This document shows positions 35,269 to 46,302 of a stretch of DNA of 64,000 bases, in pieces; position 1 is the stretch's first letter; every line of letters begins with the position of its first letter. The translations under genes were made by a program, and so were the position numbers. Below the pieces are notes generated by a model, which saw only the letters and a list, made by a program, of their open reading frames with translations, had not been told where the DNA came from and ran no database searches. The stretch is taken from assembly GCA_021234155.1 (NCBI GenBank), contig JAJEKV010000282.1:312001-376000 (forward strand), read 5' to 3'. Source of the DNA: Isoetes taiwanensis (Eukaryota; Streptophyta; Lycopodiopsida; Isoetales; Isoetaceae).

Positions 35269-37781
35269 TCAATCCCGCTCAGGTGGACTATACCAGAAAT
35301 TCCGATCGTGGGTAGACCATGACCATTCTTTCTTGCAACTCATTTTACGTGGTTCTTCAGTTATTGACCCCAATTCGTTCATCCTTTTGTTTATTTCACA
35401 GATGGAATATTCACAAGTCTTCATGGAGGACTGCAAGGACCCGTTCATTTGGGGAGTTAACATCCGAGACGTCCTTTTAACAATGCTTGGAGACGACGAG
35501 GGAGAAACAGATGGTGATGCAAAAGGCGTAGCATAGGGTGTGCTTATTGGCACATGCCCGGAGAACTGACCCGATAACCTCCTCATCATTGCAATACTTG
35601 CTCTGCTTGTGGCTGGCAAACTCGTAGGAGCCAGAGCTTGTTTAGTCGCATCATCTATGTAAATTACATCATCAATTCGAGACATGATATTGAATGCTAA
35701 GCTCTCCAATACTCTCGAATAACTTTCCAATATTGATTGACCAACATCCTGCATAATATATAAGTTGTCAGACAGAAGTGAAACCTCGAATAAGGCTTCG
35801 TTCTGAGCATGAAAATGATGCATACCTTGTTGTATTGAATCTTATTAATATCCAGTACAGTTTGTGGCAATCCTGGAAATCTTTGCTTCAAGCTTAAAAG
35901 AAGGCTTTCACACCTCTCGGCAAGTAGTGACCTCCTCTCAAGATCCCCAACATAGTCTCTTACCTTTCCCCATGAAGATTTACTAGTATGTTTCTCTTTT
36001 GTATTTGGATAAGACTGTTTATTCTGAGCTTTTCTCTGCCATACATGAATTGCAGATTCTATACGATTGGCTATTTCTAAAACTCCATGTTCAGTAGATA
36101 GATCTAACTGTGACAGAAGGCCATCTGAAGAAAAGTTCTCGGAGATCAGCCCTCTGTATAGAATTTCTCCAAGGCATGCTCGACCATTCTGCAAGAGAAT
36201 ACACCTAAGGTATTGAAAAACACAATCAAAGAAAGTGGCAGTCTAAAGAGCATGTTCTCAATGTTCTGATATACCTTAGGAAGTGTTTCCCAGTACACAT
36301 CTGGAACTTCCATTTCAGACAAGACTTGGCTGTTTATAGCCATCGCTGCTTTTAGAATTTGGTTTGTGCATTCTCTTTGGTACTGCAAGCTCTTCCTTGC
36401 ATCATCTGAAAGACCAACAACAGGAACCTTTGGACTTGGTAACCACCACTTCTCCTCCTGCCTGTGCCATGTATGTTGGCCATCCTGACCATCTATTGAA
36501 ATGCCCTGGTCAACATACCAAAACTCGGTTTCTTTGAAACTGTCCAATGATTCCTGCACCAAAATAACATTGACACATTAAAAAATGAAATGAAATATGG
36601 ATACTAATATGAGTCTGGATGTTCACCAGCAGCATTGTATCAAGCTTTCTTAGTGCAGGAAGATTTATATGAAGATCCGAACGGGGTCGAGTGACCATAA
36701 TCTGTCATGCCAATTCATAAAAATGAGAAGACGCTAGCAGATGAATTTAAAATTTACACATTAGCTAATGCATCCTGGACCACATATTGAACAGACCTCC
36801 ATGTTACTTCCATCAGAGAAGTTTTGCCAAGAGGGCACAAGCTCTACGATATAATCGCTAACTGACAAAAGCCACTCCATCTCCCTTTTCCACATTGTTC
36901 TTGGCTCAAAAGACAAAGGCTCCAGCCTCCATAACTCTCGAAAAACTGAAGCTGTTCATGCAATGTATGTATATGAGTAAACTTCCTGAGCATGTCATAT
37001 AATCCTAAGAACATAACCAACCTGCGAGATTTGTAATAGCATTTGAGATGGCCAAAGCTGTGCAGACCCCTTTTCCCCCACCAGACATATCCTCTCCAAG
37101 GAGCAGCTTTGCGAATCTCTCCTTCATCATTTCTACTTCTACATGTTAGGAGAAGAAAAAGGGACGAGTTAATTCGGACTAGTTGATGCTTGTTAACAAA
37201 ATGTTTAAACAGACAACATACCAGAAATATCAGTTTCTCGTCTTTCCCTCTTTTCCTCCCAAGAAAAGGTTGCATTGGTCTTATCTTTCTTCTCTTCAAA
37301 TGCAAAATCATCGCCATTACCAGGATTTGTAGGTTCCCATGCAACTGTTTCCCTGCTGGCCACGGATTTTAAAGAGGCAAAGGATAGGCCTGAATTAGCC
37401 CTCTCTCTGCGCCCAAGAGGCCATCCTAATGGCGACGATCCTTCCGAACTAGTACCATCCTCCTCTTCAGGCATCTCACACGAGGGCCCAATTGACCTGC
37501 TACTTCCTACGTCAAGTATTTCCGAGCTAACACCACTCGAACTTGCTGCTTCTGGACTGTTATTCATAATATGCTGCGTTCTTGCAGCTCGATGGACAGA
37601 ATTTTCCTCAATGCCGTCAACAACTCCTGCATGACGATGGCAAATCAAAATCCAAACTCATACTCCGCCCCACAAAAACAAAAGGGCATAACGTTCAATT
37701 ACCTTCTTCCTCATCAGATTGAATGCTGTTTCTACCACTGCAGACTTCTGCTAAAATGCATCTCTCTAGATTCCGCTTCAT
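35269..37781 (-). CDS. Rop guanine nucleotide exchange factor (RopGEF, PRONE domain), 8 exons, 650 residues
   Basis: Exons on the minus strand: 37781-37703, 37626-37222, 37138-37022, 36951-36797, 36701-36627, 36553-36275, 36188-35826 and 35748-35269. All introns are GT-AG and short, and phases agree over 1953 nt. RopGEFs activate plant ROP/RAC small GTPases by GDP-GTP exchange at the plasma membrane, often downstream of receptor-like kinases. The PRONE domain spans about residues 162-530: [151 protein letters not shown] and YIDDATKQ are all present. The N-terminus is acidic and Ser-rich. The C-terminus has Ser/Thr-Pro repeats and ends SPPERD, as in many RopGEFs, where it is thought to be autoinhibitory and phosphorylated. 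The chosen ATG (MKRNLERC) has an in-frame stop upstream. The gene is apparently intact. Confidence 0.95.
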
Positions 37782-37843
37782 CTTTTCTGCAATCTGATTC
37801 TGAACCTTTGCACCTGGAACGAGCCTGTATCTTCTTCAGACAT
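37778..37843 (-). promoter_or_regulatory. upstream ORF (21 codons) overlapping the RopGEF start codon
   Basis: MSEEDTGSFQVQRFRIRLQK plus R is read in another frame from ATG at 37843. Its stop TGA overlaps the main ATG as ATGA. If both lie in the leader, translation of RopGEF would need reinitiation or leaky scanning. The transcription start is unknown. Confidence 0.5.
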
Positions 37844-38274
37844 TTCTGCCGGCTAAAGTCTTAAAAAGTTTTCCATACAGGTAGAATTTCTATTCGCCCA
37901 TCAGCTGACCTAGCTTATCCAGATGATTGAAGACGTTTGGAATGTCGCTTTGGCCGGTGAATGCATTTGGCCTTTTTTCTTCAAAAGAATGCTGGATCTT
38001 GACAGGCGGCAGCGCCACACAATGCTGTAACGGAAGTAGAAAAATGGAGACGCGACCTCTAGGCTAGTGCTACGAAATAAAATAAAAGGGAAAGGGGGAG
38101 GTAACGGCAACGGCCTTCCTGTAGAAGCAATCTCTAAAAGCTAAGCTAATGCAAGTAGGCGCTAATCAAGCAACGCCTTAATAATACCAAAGAAATGTGA
38201 AAGAGATTTTCTGGTGGCCTGGCACTCCTTTCGTTTATTGCAGACGTATCCACACTATCCACCATAGCCGGCGA

Positions 38275-38297
38275 TTTTTTTTTTTTTTTTTTTTTTT
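38275..38297. repeat. 23-base T-run
   Basis: Uninterrupted T homopolymer about 500 bp upstream of the RopGEF start. Possibly a retroposon tail; nothing else supports this. Confidence 0.6.
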
Positions 38298-38391
38298 GCC
38301 ACGTCACAGCTTGGAGGAATCCGAACCGTCGGCACAAATGGACTGGATGACAAATTAGACGGCATTGAGAAGTCTCCTAGTAAAAACATCC

Positions 38392-38679
38392 CAAAACAAC
38401 GTAAATGCAACTTAGGTTGCATTCTGCCCTATTCGCCACTCATACAGTGCCACGTGGCATAGTTTCTCTGCCTCGGCAACAAAATGGACGGTTGCAAACA
38501 CGCGGATCAGCGGGATGAGCGACGGTTTATATTACATTCTCATTTACATCTCATTCTGACATTTGCGACATTGACCCTTCTACCCCAGGTATTTTTACCT
38601 CGATTCCCAACGGCGTTTACAAATTCCGGATTTCTTGTGTGAGAATGCAACCTAAGTTGCATTCACGTTTTTTGTTTTG
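38392..38679. mobile_element. MITE-like element (~288 bp) with ~30-bp TIRs
   Basis: Left end CAAAACAACGTAAATGC and right end (inverted) CAAAACAAAAAACGTGAATGC each lead into AATGCAACTTAGGTTGCATT, itself nearly palindromic. The centre is non-coding. No clear target duplication was found, so the superfamily is unknown. It lies about 0.6 kb upstream of the RopGEF start. Confidence 0.6.
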
Positions 38680-39030
38680 CCAGTTAGGGCATGTCAAAAA
38701 TCTCCTCCGGGGGAGTGTTCTAAGATTTTCCATGCCCTTCCGGGCAAAACAAGCATTCCTATATACGAAACGTTAGGGGAGCGTTCCCAACCCTAGCGGG
38801 AGAATTCGCTGCCGGGTAGACCAATGTAAGTTCCACAATGTAATTCTTAATAAAACGGGCCAGGCATTCTAGCACTTGAGAATGGAAACGAGCAAGCAAG
38901 CTATTCTTGCATTTATTTGTCGCAAATGGTATCTTCATCCATGACATTGTGGAGATACGGGTCCACCATTGTTGATTGTCCAAGCAGGTCATTGGGTTTC
39001 AGTTTTGGTAGACCTAGCATGAGAAGAGAG

Positions 39031-39137
39031 GGATAACACCCTAAAACGATGGTGTTATGCCATATTATAACAAACGAGGGCCAGAGGCCCAAGTTTGTTA
39101 TCGTAGGGCATAACACAAGAGTTCTAGGGTGTTATCC
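39031..39137. repeat. 107-bp near-perfect palindrome (foldback)
   Basis: Symmetric about base 39084. Arms run GGATAACACCCTA, GTGTTATGCC, TAACAAAC, GGGCC and then the inverse of each out to TAGGGTGTTATCC. As RNA it would fold into one long hairpin with few mismatches. Confidence 0.85.
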
Positions 39138-39139
39138 GC

Positions 39140-39343
39140 CTTAACAACCTGGGCCCAAAAGTTTTATAGTGGTTTTGTAGTGATGTTATGGTGATTTTCA
39201 TCACAAGCTAGGTGTTTATGGCCATTTAGCATAATAAACTAGGTGTTTATGCACTTTTTAATGTGTTACTGGTGGGTAACACCATTGCAACCAACGACTG
39301 AGATCTGATCTCAGCACTAAAACTTGAGGGCCAGGTTGTTAAG
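39140..39343. mobile_element. ~204-bp inverted-repeat element next to the palindrome
   Basis: Ends CTTAACAACCTGGGCCC and GGGCCAGGTTGTTAAG are inverted copies. Internally it has two copies of AAACTAGGTGTTTATG or close variants. It abuts the preceding palindrome and shares the GGGCC motif, so the two may be one compound foldback element. No coding capacity. Confidence 0.6.
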
Positions 39344-40349
39344 TTGTTATACCATTTAGAACATTATATGGCTTGGTCTATTGACTTCTTTCTGACTTAG
39401 TCAATAATTTGCCTAGCTCAATATCATGTTGGATATTTGAACTAGAGTTTTGGTGCACATTGTTTGAGTCTTGATTTGTGAGGTTATTTCACAAGAAAAT
39501 TCTCAATTCTCTGCTCTTTGTATTGTTTCTTGTGTGACTGGTTTTTTTTTGCTTCAGGGATCTTAGAAAAGTTTAAGATTCTCATAGAATGATCATCTCA
39601 AGGTTGTGGCGGTCTTGACCTAGTTGGCATCCTTTACCAGCATTAGTACCATTGAGATTGGAGATTTAGCCAAAAATCTCTCCAACAGCTAGCCACAACC
39701 TTTGTCTTTCTTTTCTAACCTACAAAGACTGTCTATTAAAGCCTTGTAACTTTCAACATATTACACTACTTTGCACTCAAGCACCAATGGGATATGGAAT
39801 ATTTTACGTATTCTAATCTATTCAGATACATAATATTTGGCATATTTTCATCTGTTAGGATGATTAGAATACCAACATTATAGTGCAGCTGTGGTCTATG
39901 AAACACCTGACACCATACCACAAAGTTTCTCCATTCAGCAGATTCAATATCTATAGAAATGACAGAAAGGAAATAGATCACCAAGAGGTAAATATGGAGA
40001 GAGACACTCAGATGGATGCCACTATAATGGCAATAGTGCTGGCCTATTGAATCTTTCATAACTTTTGCATCCGAACTTCCTTTTCAGTGGCTTTTGGATT
40101 GTTGGAAAGCTTTTCCATTGCTCTTTATTTTATATAGAATTTTACATTTGGGGGCCAGATTGGGTCTGTTTTGTTTTGGCCCTTTTGTTGGAGATGTCGG
40201 TGGAAGCTTCAATGACAAGTGATCCAAGGTTTTTCTCTTCAATTCATAAAAATCCATTGGGCTTTTCTCATGACTTCCCTCCTTTGGGAGCTCCTTCAAA
40301 TCAGCCATTTTCTTGTAAAGATCCTTCCATCGCTACCAGGATGGAGGAT
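39344..40349. other. no supported gene
   Basis: Contains a plus-strand frame of 96 residues (40065-40355) ending near GFSHDFPPLGAP. It has no recognised domain and runs into the LTR start, so I do not call it a gene. Confidence 0.45.
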
Positions 40350-42180
40350 TGTTGACCCTAAACCTGGCTTAAAGGTCAACCACAAGGAACCAATCTGAGT
40401 TTTTCACTCAAATTGGGGTTAGAACCTCCAGATCACTTAAGGTGGTCAGTCTATGCAAGATCAATTTAAAGAGAAGTTCAAAAATTTGAAGTCCTATACC
40501 TTTCCCATTTTCAAAAACTGGCACCTGTACTAAAACAGATATGCTGATGAGATATGGATTGATTTCTCGAGTCAGATGCTGCAGACCTGGTCAAAAACGT
40601 TGTAGGTTTCCAATGGTAAAGTCCCTGACCAAGTCAGAGACGAAATTTGAGAGTTATTCGATCTCAAAGTGGAGTCAAATTTGGTCAATAGAAGTCAAAT
40701 ATGGAAAACAGTGATCAGAAAATGAGATTTGGAGTTGCCAAACGTGTTTTTGAGAATTTTCAAAGCAAATATACTGCAATGGTGATAAGGAAGAGAGGCA
40801 AGTAGTCAGATTCCTATTTGGATAGGTAAAAGTATTTTTGTGGCTGGATTTGGCAAAATACAGTCAAGAACAGTAAAAAACAGAATGCAAATTTTTCTAA
40901 CTCGAGTTGTAGATGGAATTTTTTGGATTTTCCAAAGCATATGGGTATCAGATGTCTCAGGGATTGATGGCAAATGGACCAAAAGCAAATAAGAACATAG
41001 GGGGATTTTCTGTAGTATTTTTTGAAAGGCAAAATTGTCAAGAGTCATATCAGAGATAATTTCTTCAACTTGGCATCAAATTTTCATTGATATGGAGGTA
41101 AATCAATCATAATAATACTGGATAATAGTATTTCAGTACTTCAAATGTAAGAAAATATCAACTTCAAGTCATTAAATAATTTCAAGAGATAATTTCAACC
41201 AAATCTCTTTGGATTTGATCGGGGAGTACTCAGAGTCTTCACAAATCCTTCAAGTCCTGCTTAGCAATGATCACCAAAAGGTTTGAGCGCCACGGGCCTT
41301 CAAAAATTTCTCGGGATCCGGGTTTCCCATATATATATTTTCAAATTTAGTGGTTCCGGTATCTTAGGGCTTGATTTGTGGTTCATTAAGTTTAGGAGCA
41401 GCGGGAATCCAATAATAGCATGGTTAGATTCCGGCGTGATTTCAGCAGTTCCTGAGATTTAGGGTTCATGGCCGTATACATCGTGAAATTCTCGCGATAC
41501 GGTTCACGTATTTCCCCGGGATATACTGGGAATATTCTCGTATTTTGGGTCTTTAGAAAGTTTCACCATGGTTTAAATCCAAGACTCATATTTTCTTGAA
41601 GTTTTGTGAAAGCCTAGGCCATGGTATCAAACACTTGAATCATAATTTGAAGTTCTGGAGCCATGAGACTGATTTTGGGGGAGTTGGGAACCAATAAGGG
41701 TGTAACCATAAGTCAAGAGGTACAAAAAATAGAGGTTTGTCAAATGGGCAACAAAAACTCATATGGATGGTGGAAATGGAAAATAATAAGATATGGATGT
41801 AGAAAAAACAAGATCCATGACTAGGCAAAGTGTGGAGTAAGTGTTTGTGGCAAAGAAAAAGCAAATTTGGAGGGCAATGGTGTAGAAGTGGACATGAAGA
41901 ATGAGTAGGGGAGATGTCATGGGATAATTGGCAAATAATGGTAATAAGATAGGTTAGGGATATAAGAAGGAGAAAATGGCTAAGCAAAAGCAAGGTGGAT
42001 ATATGACAAGGATGGAACCATATATAAGGGAATCTTCCAAACTTCAACTTCCAAACTTCAAACAATGTCTTCCAAACTTCATAACCCAGAATCTTCTAAG
42101 CATTTTGACCTCAAATAAAGTACCTCATGTGAATTTTGAACCTTGAGCACTTGTTGACCTGAAGAATGAACATCCTTTGA
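40350..42180 (-). repeat. 3' LTR of the Tat-like Ty3 element (right edge approximate)
   Basis: The plus strand starts TGTTGACCCTAAACC and matches the sequence from 63758 to the window end almost base for base, so these are the two LTRs. On the minus strand the LTR follows the integrase frame, whose stop is at 42225, and contains a TATATAAG-like box near 42020. Repeats of GAAGTTTGGAAG at about 42040-42080 and the lack of the full second LTR prevent fixing its start. Confidence 0.75.
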
Positions 42181-42224
42181 CCTCCACATCAATGTCGAAT
42201 ACCAAGAATCTTCCAAACTTTGAC

Positions 42225-43600
42225 CTAGTCTTTTAAGATGAATTGACCTAGTTTGAATGCATAGATCACAATTAGCATTCCTGAGGCAACCTCTTGTAAC
42301 CAATAAGAATTAGTACCTGCAGATTCTAGCACTACAAAGGGTCCTTCCCAAATATTATCAAATTTGCCAGCTGAGTCTTCCTTTGACTTGTTCCATTTGA
42401 GAACAAGCTCTCCTTTCTTAAAGGTGCCTTGTATTTTGTGTGCATCCTTGAATGCAGCCAGATCTTTAGCCTTTTTCAGCAAATTAGTGTTCTCAGCTTC
42501 CATTCTGTACTCATCTAGGTGTAACAGGGCATCCAATCTTTCCTGTAAGGCATGTTCAAAAGGTAAGCACATTTTATGAGCTAATCTCAAGGAAGGTAAC
42601 TCAAGTTCTACTGGTAAAACTGCTTCTATGCCATAGACCAAATTGAAAGGTGTATGATTTGTAGCTGTTTTGATAGTGACTCTATAAGCCCAAAGTGCAT
42701 CCACTATTTTGATATGCCAATCCTTTTTGTTAATCTCAACTGTCTTCTGCAAGATATTTTTCAACACTTTGTTAGTAGCTTCAGCTTGTCCATTACCCTG
42801 AGGATAATATGAAGAACTTTTGGTATGCTTGACCTTCAAAATACTCAACAAATTAGCAATGACTTCATTAACAAAGGGAGTACCTCTATCAGAATGTATC
42901 TGGAAAGGAATACCAAATCTGGAGCAAACAAATTCATGTAAAAACCTTGTAGTTGTGAAGGCATGGCCTCTGCCCACTTAGTAAAATAATCTGTAGCCAC
43001 AATAATATGCTGATGTTGACCTGTAGAAGAAGGATTAATGGGACCAATATAATCTAGCCCCCAAATTTGAAAAGGTCCTGGAGATATGATAGGATTCAAA
43101 ATGGGTGGCAATAAAATTCTTTTACTAAAAATTTGACATTGATGGCAAGTTTTTATGACCTCATAGCAATCTCTAAAAAGCAGTGGGGCCAATAATATCC
43201 GGACGACGAGAATCTTTTTGCGGTGGTATCCCGACAAAATGTCCTCCTGAGTATACCTTTATGCATCTCCCTAATAATCAAGGCGGATTCTTCTTCACTT
43301 ACACACCTCAAACAAGATTCCATCCCCGTTAACTTTGCACAAGACATTGTCTATCAGCTTGAATTGTATGCACTTGTCCTTGAGTCTCCTTTCTCGACTT
43401 GGAGTGAGGCTTGAGAGGCGATCCCATGTTGTAAAAATCTCTAATAGGTTGCTTTGCCATCCTCCTTTTGGCTTGATCTCCTTGAGTTACTTCTAAATGT
43501 GCTGCTACCGCAAGTGAAGTGTCGATGGTATTCAATTCATCTTCATGATCAAAAAATATATAAGGCAAGTAGAGGCTAGGATTTCGTGTCAAGTGTAACT
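42225..43600 (-). pseudogene. Tat-like Ty3 integrase, first copy, with apparent frameshifts
   Basis: Frames in order: HKGI...TTAKR (zinc finger His part), CHQCQIFSKRILLP (Cys part), WGLDYIGPINPSSTGQH with the first catalytic Asp, HSDRGTPFVNEV with the second Asp, YYPQGNGQAEATNKVLKNIL with the Glu, then GIEAVLPVELELPSLRL and WEGPFVVLESAGTNSYWLQE, the C-terminal fold of Tat-group integrases, with no chromodomain. Breaks relative to the second copy fall at CAG/CTG sites and may be sequencing errors. The stop is at 42225. Confidence 0.85.
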
Positions 43601-44755
43601 CTTTTCTGAAATATCATAACTTTGCAACTTACAAGCCCACCTCACGGATTTTTGGTTTATTAGTTGTTTTTTACCAAATAGCAAGCCCATTGGGTTTTGC
43701 TTCATATGAACGAACTTGGCTCTTGAGGAAGCAAATGTCCTTGTCTATTAATAAGAAACATGAGAGCGGCAACACTTTTTCTATTACGGTGTATCTTTCT
43801 TTAAAATGAGACCATTGTTTGCTTGCAAAAAACTATAGTATGCTTGTCTATGAGAATATGGCTAAACCTATGGCCTTTTTAATAAATGTAATATAAACTT
43901 CAAATGGCATACTTTCGGATCTGGTTTTTCAAAAGAGTAGCTTCACATATAGATGAAATGAGAAAGTCAAAAGCCTTTTGGCATTCGGGGTCCATGTAAT
44001 AGGTATGTGCTTGCTTTTCAGATTTAGAAAATTTACCTACCCCGGTCACCTAGACATGGGACTTAAGATATGAGCAAAATTTGGAATATACATTCTAAGA
44101 AAACTCGTCATACCAATAAAACTCTTAACCTGCTTTAGATTCTTGGGAGGTGCTAGCTTTTTGAGAGCTTCAATCTTATCCTGAGCAACTTGAATACCCT
44201 GGCTGGATACTTCATGTCCTAAGAGCTGCCATTAGATGCAAAAAAGATGCATTTTTTTGGATTTAGATTAACTCCTGAAGTCCTGCATAAAGAGCAAATT
44301 TTTGCAAGTAATTCCACATGGTTAGTAGAATAAGAACCCAAACAAAGGTCATCTAAATACACCCTAAACTCTTCAGCAGACATGGTTTTGAAAATAACAT
44401 CCATTGCTCTTTGGAAAGTGGCTGGGGAATTCATTAGGCCAAATGGCATTCTCTTCATAGCATATGTACCCCAAGGAGTGATAAATGAAGTCTTTGGCTG
44501 ATCCTCCTCTTTGATGCTGATCTGATTAAACCCTGAACCATCCAAAAATGAGTACATGTCTTTCCCTGCAACAAAATATAGAATTTCCTCTAAAAACGGT
44601 AAAGGATAACAATCTTTTATGGTGGCTTTGTTCAGGTCTCGATAATCTATACAAATTCTCAAAGCACCATTCTTTTTTTCCACTGGAACAATGCATGAGA
44701 CCCATTCAGGATTAATAATTTCCACAATAACACCTGCATCCAACATTTTATGCAA
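43601..44755 (-). pseudogene. Tat-like reverse transcriptase and RNase H, first copy
   Basis: RT at 44755-44219: LDAGVIVEIINPEWVSCIVP, VEKKNGALRICIDYRDLNKA, MPFGLMNSPATFQRAMDVIF and FRVYLDDLCLGSY (YLDD catalytic box). The tether and Ty3 RNase H follow to about 43600 but are split by small indels relative to 53774-51939. Protein content is otherwise nearly the same as the second copy. Confidence 0.85.
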
Positions 44756-44840
44756 TTATTCCTTGATTAAATCTAAAAGTGAAGCATTGATCCTCCTTAA
44801 CTTCTGGAAAACAGGTTTACACCCTTCTATAATTTTAATT

Positions 44841-45413
44841 TCAAATTGACATATCAATGAGCTCAGAATAATCCCAAGCAAACACATCACTTCTTTCTTC
44901 AAAGAATTTGGTAATTTCTTCCTTGTTTTGTGTGTCAAAGAGATCTCCCACAAACAGAGTTCTTTGCTGACCATGTTTATTAATTATAACCTCATTGGTT
45001 GCTTCTTTTTGTGATGCATTTATAACTAATATAGGACAGAATTCCTTAGCCTCGTCCTCATCAAGATCTTCCTCTGGGATAGCTCCTTCAGATAAATAAG
45101 CCATTAAAGTATCTCTACACAAAGCATCGACTTCTAATTCTGCTCCCCTTGGAATATGAGTAATTTTCCAAGAAGTAAAAAGCAAGCATTCCCATTACCT
45201 GATTTTCGGGCACTCCATGTCGACATTCTTGGCATGATACTCACCACTAACCTGTCTGCAAACTAACTGAGAATCTCCATAGATGTGTATGATTGAAATA
45301 TCCATGGCCTTGTACTCTGCTACATTAGAAGTTATTTGGGGAAAAATCCTTCCTACCTTAGCCAAGAGTTTATTGGAGGTATCCTTCAAGATAGCTTTGC
45401 CGGATGAAGCTAC
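44841..45413 (-). pseudogene. archaeal-type RNase H domain (aRNH), first copy, upstream of RT
   Basis: KDTSNKLLAKVGRIFPQITS, NVAEYKAM, IYGDSQLVCRQVSGEY and a damaged DALCRDTLM end match the plant-like second RNase H of Tat elements. It lies between protease and RT on the coding strand. Frameshifts relative to the second copy are again at CTG/CAG positions. Confidence 0.75.
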
Positions 45414-45415
45414 AT

Positions 45416-45913
45416 TTAGTTTCTTTGAAATCCCTCCATCAAACCATAAACAGGACTATAAAATCCTAAGGGCTCTTCTATAAGCATTTCTTTGATAAAA
45501 GTGTACCTCTTCCTTGAAGCCATAAGAACCATCCACGGTTGTAAATTGTAGCCACTTGAGTGCCATTTGAAATGGTGCATCTCCCCTCGGACCATTGGCC
45601 TAGCATCAACTGTAGCCATCCACCTTCTCCCTAGCAAGAGATCATATATATCTGCATCTTCCCCTAAATGTTCAAAAGCAACAACAACAAAATTGGCAGC
45701 TACAACAATGCCTTCAGTGTTAATAGGAACTTTGGTCACAATTCCAACTGGTGCTATTTTAGCATTAGAAAAGGATTTTAACAAAACAGATGACCTTTTG
45801 TCTATCTCGAACCCACATTTTTTCATAACATGATAAGGCATGATATTTAGAGGTGAGCCTCCATCCAGCAGCACATTGGAAAAAGAATAACCTCCTAGAG
45901 TAGCTGAACACAT
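45416..45913 (-). CDS. Tat-like aspartic protease region, first copy
   Basis: The active-site block is NVLLDGGSPLNIMPYHVMKK, with DGG in place of the usual D-T/S-G; a D-G-S-type motif is common in this group. DADIYDLLLGRRWM is the flap-to-C-terminal LLGRxWL block. It cleaves the gag-pol polyprotein. The frame continues upstream (KIAPGYRKKLLQQTTFSEAV) to the MITE and CACTA insertions, after a TAA. Confidence 0.75.
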   Translation of the reverse strand: MCSATLGGYSFSNVLLDGGSPLNIMPYHVMKKCGFEIDKRSSVLLKSFSNAKIAPVGIVTKVPINTEGIVVAANFVVVAFEHLGEDADIYDLLLGRRWMATVDARPMVRGEMHHFKWHSSGYNLQPWMVLMASRKRYTFIKEMLIEEPLGFYSPVYGLMEGFQRN

Positions 45914-46024
45914 AAATGCACCTAGATCTTCTTCATTTTAAGCCAAAATAAGATTAGTGGCATTTGCAACACCTACACAAGCCACTGCCTCACTAAAAGT
46001 AGTTTGTTGCAATAACTTTTTCCT

Positions 46025-46287
46025 ATAACCAGCAAGGGGGATTCACCGTTTTTTACGTATAAACCATGTGCATGCACGGGAGGGGGGTTTTTTTGACCCA
46101 TTTATGTACATATACGATCGGCAGGGGGTCCTTTTTCTGGTTTATTTTGCACTAACCTAGGTAGTTTTTATTCGGAAGGGGTCAAATTTTACTTTTAAAA
46201 ATCCGTATACAGGGGGGTTTTTCGCCACCCCATGCACGCAGATGGCATACCCCCCTTATATATAAGTGAACCCCCCGGGATAACCAG
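46025..46287. mobile_element. hAT-type MITE (247 bp at 46033-46279) with 8-bp TSD ATAACCAG
   Basis: ATAACCAG flanks it at 46025-46032 and 46280-46287. Ends are CAAGGGGGATTCAC and GTGAACCCCCCGGG. It is the inverted relative of the MITE at 11974-12214. The second tandem unit has the uninterrupted empty site near 55347-55354, with a single ATAACCAG. Confidence 0.95.
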
Positions 46288-46302
46288 GTGCAATTTTTAA
46301 TA

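Noticed and set aside
36146-36562. Reading the RopGEF pieces as several separate small genes
   Set aside because: Splice sites and phases join them into one 650-residue protein with a complete PRONE domain.
37275-37634. 119-residue plus-strand frame
   Set aside because: Antisense shadow of RopGEF exon 2.
40065-40355. 96-residue plus-strand frame beside the Tat LTR
   Set aside because: No recognised domain, no upstream gene structure, and its end lies in the LTR.
41640-42065. 141-residue minus-strand frame inside the LTR
   Set aside because: Hydrophobic low-complexity translation of LTR sequence with no domain.
42225-45913. Treating the frameshifts of the first pol copy as evidence of old age
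   Set aside because: The sister unit is intact at the same sites and the differences fall at CAG/CTG, so sequencing error is more likely.
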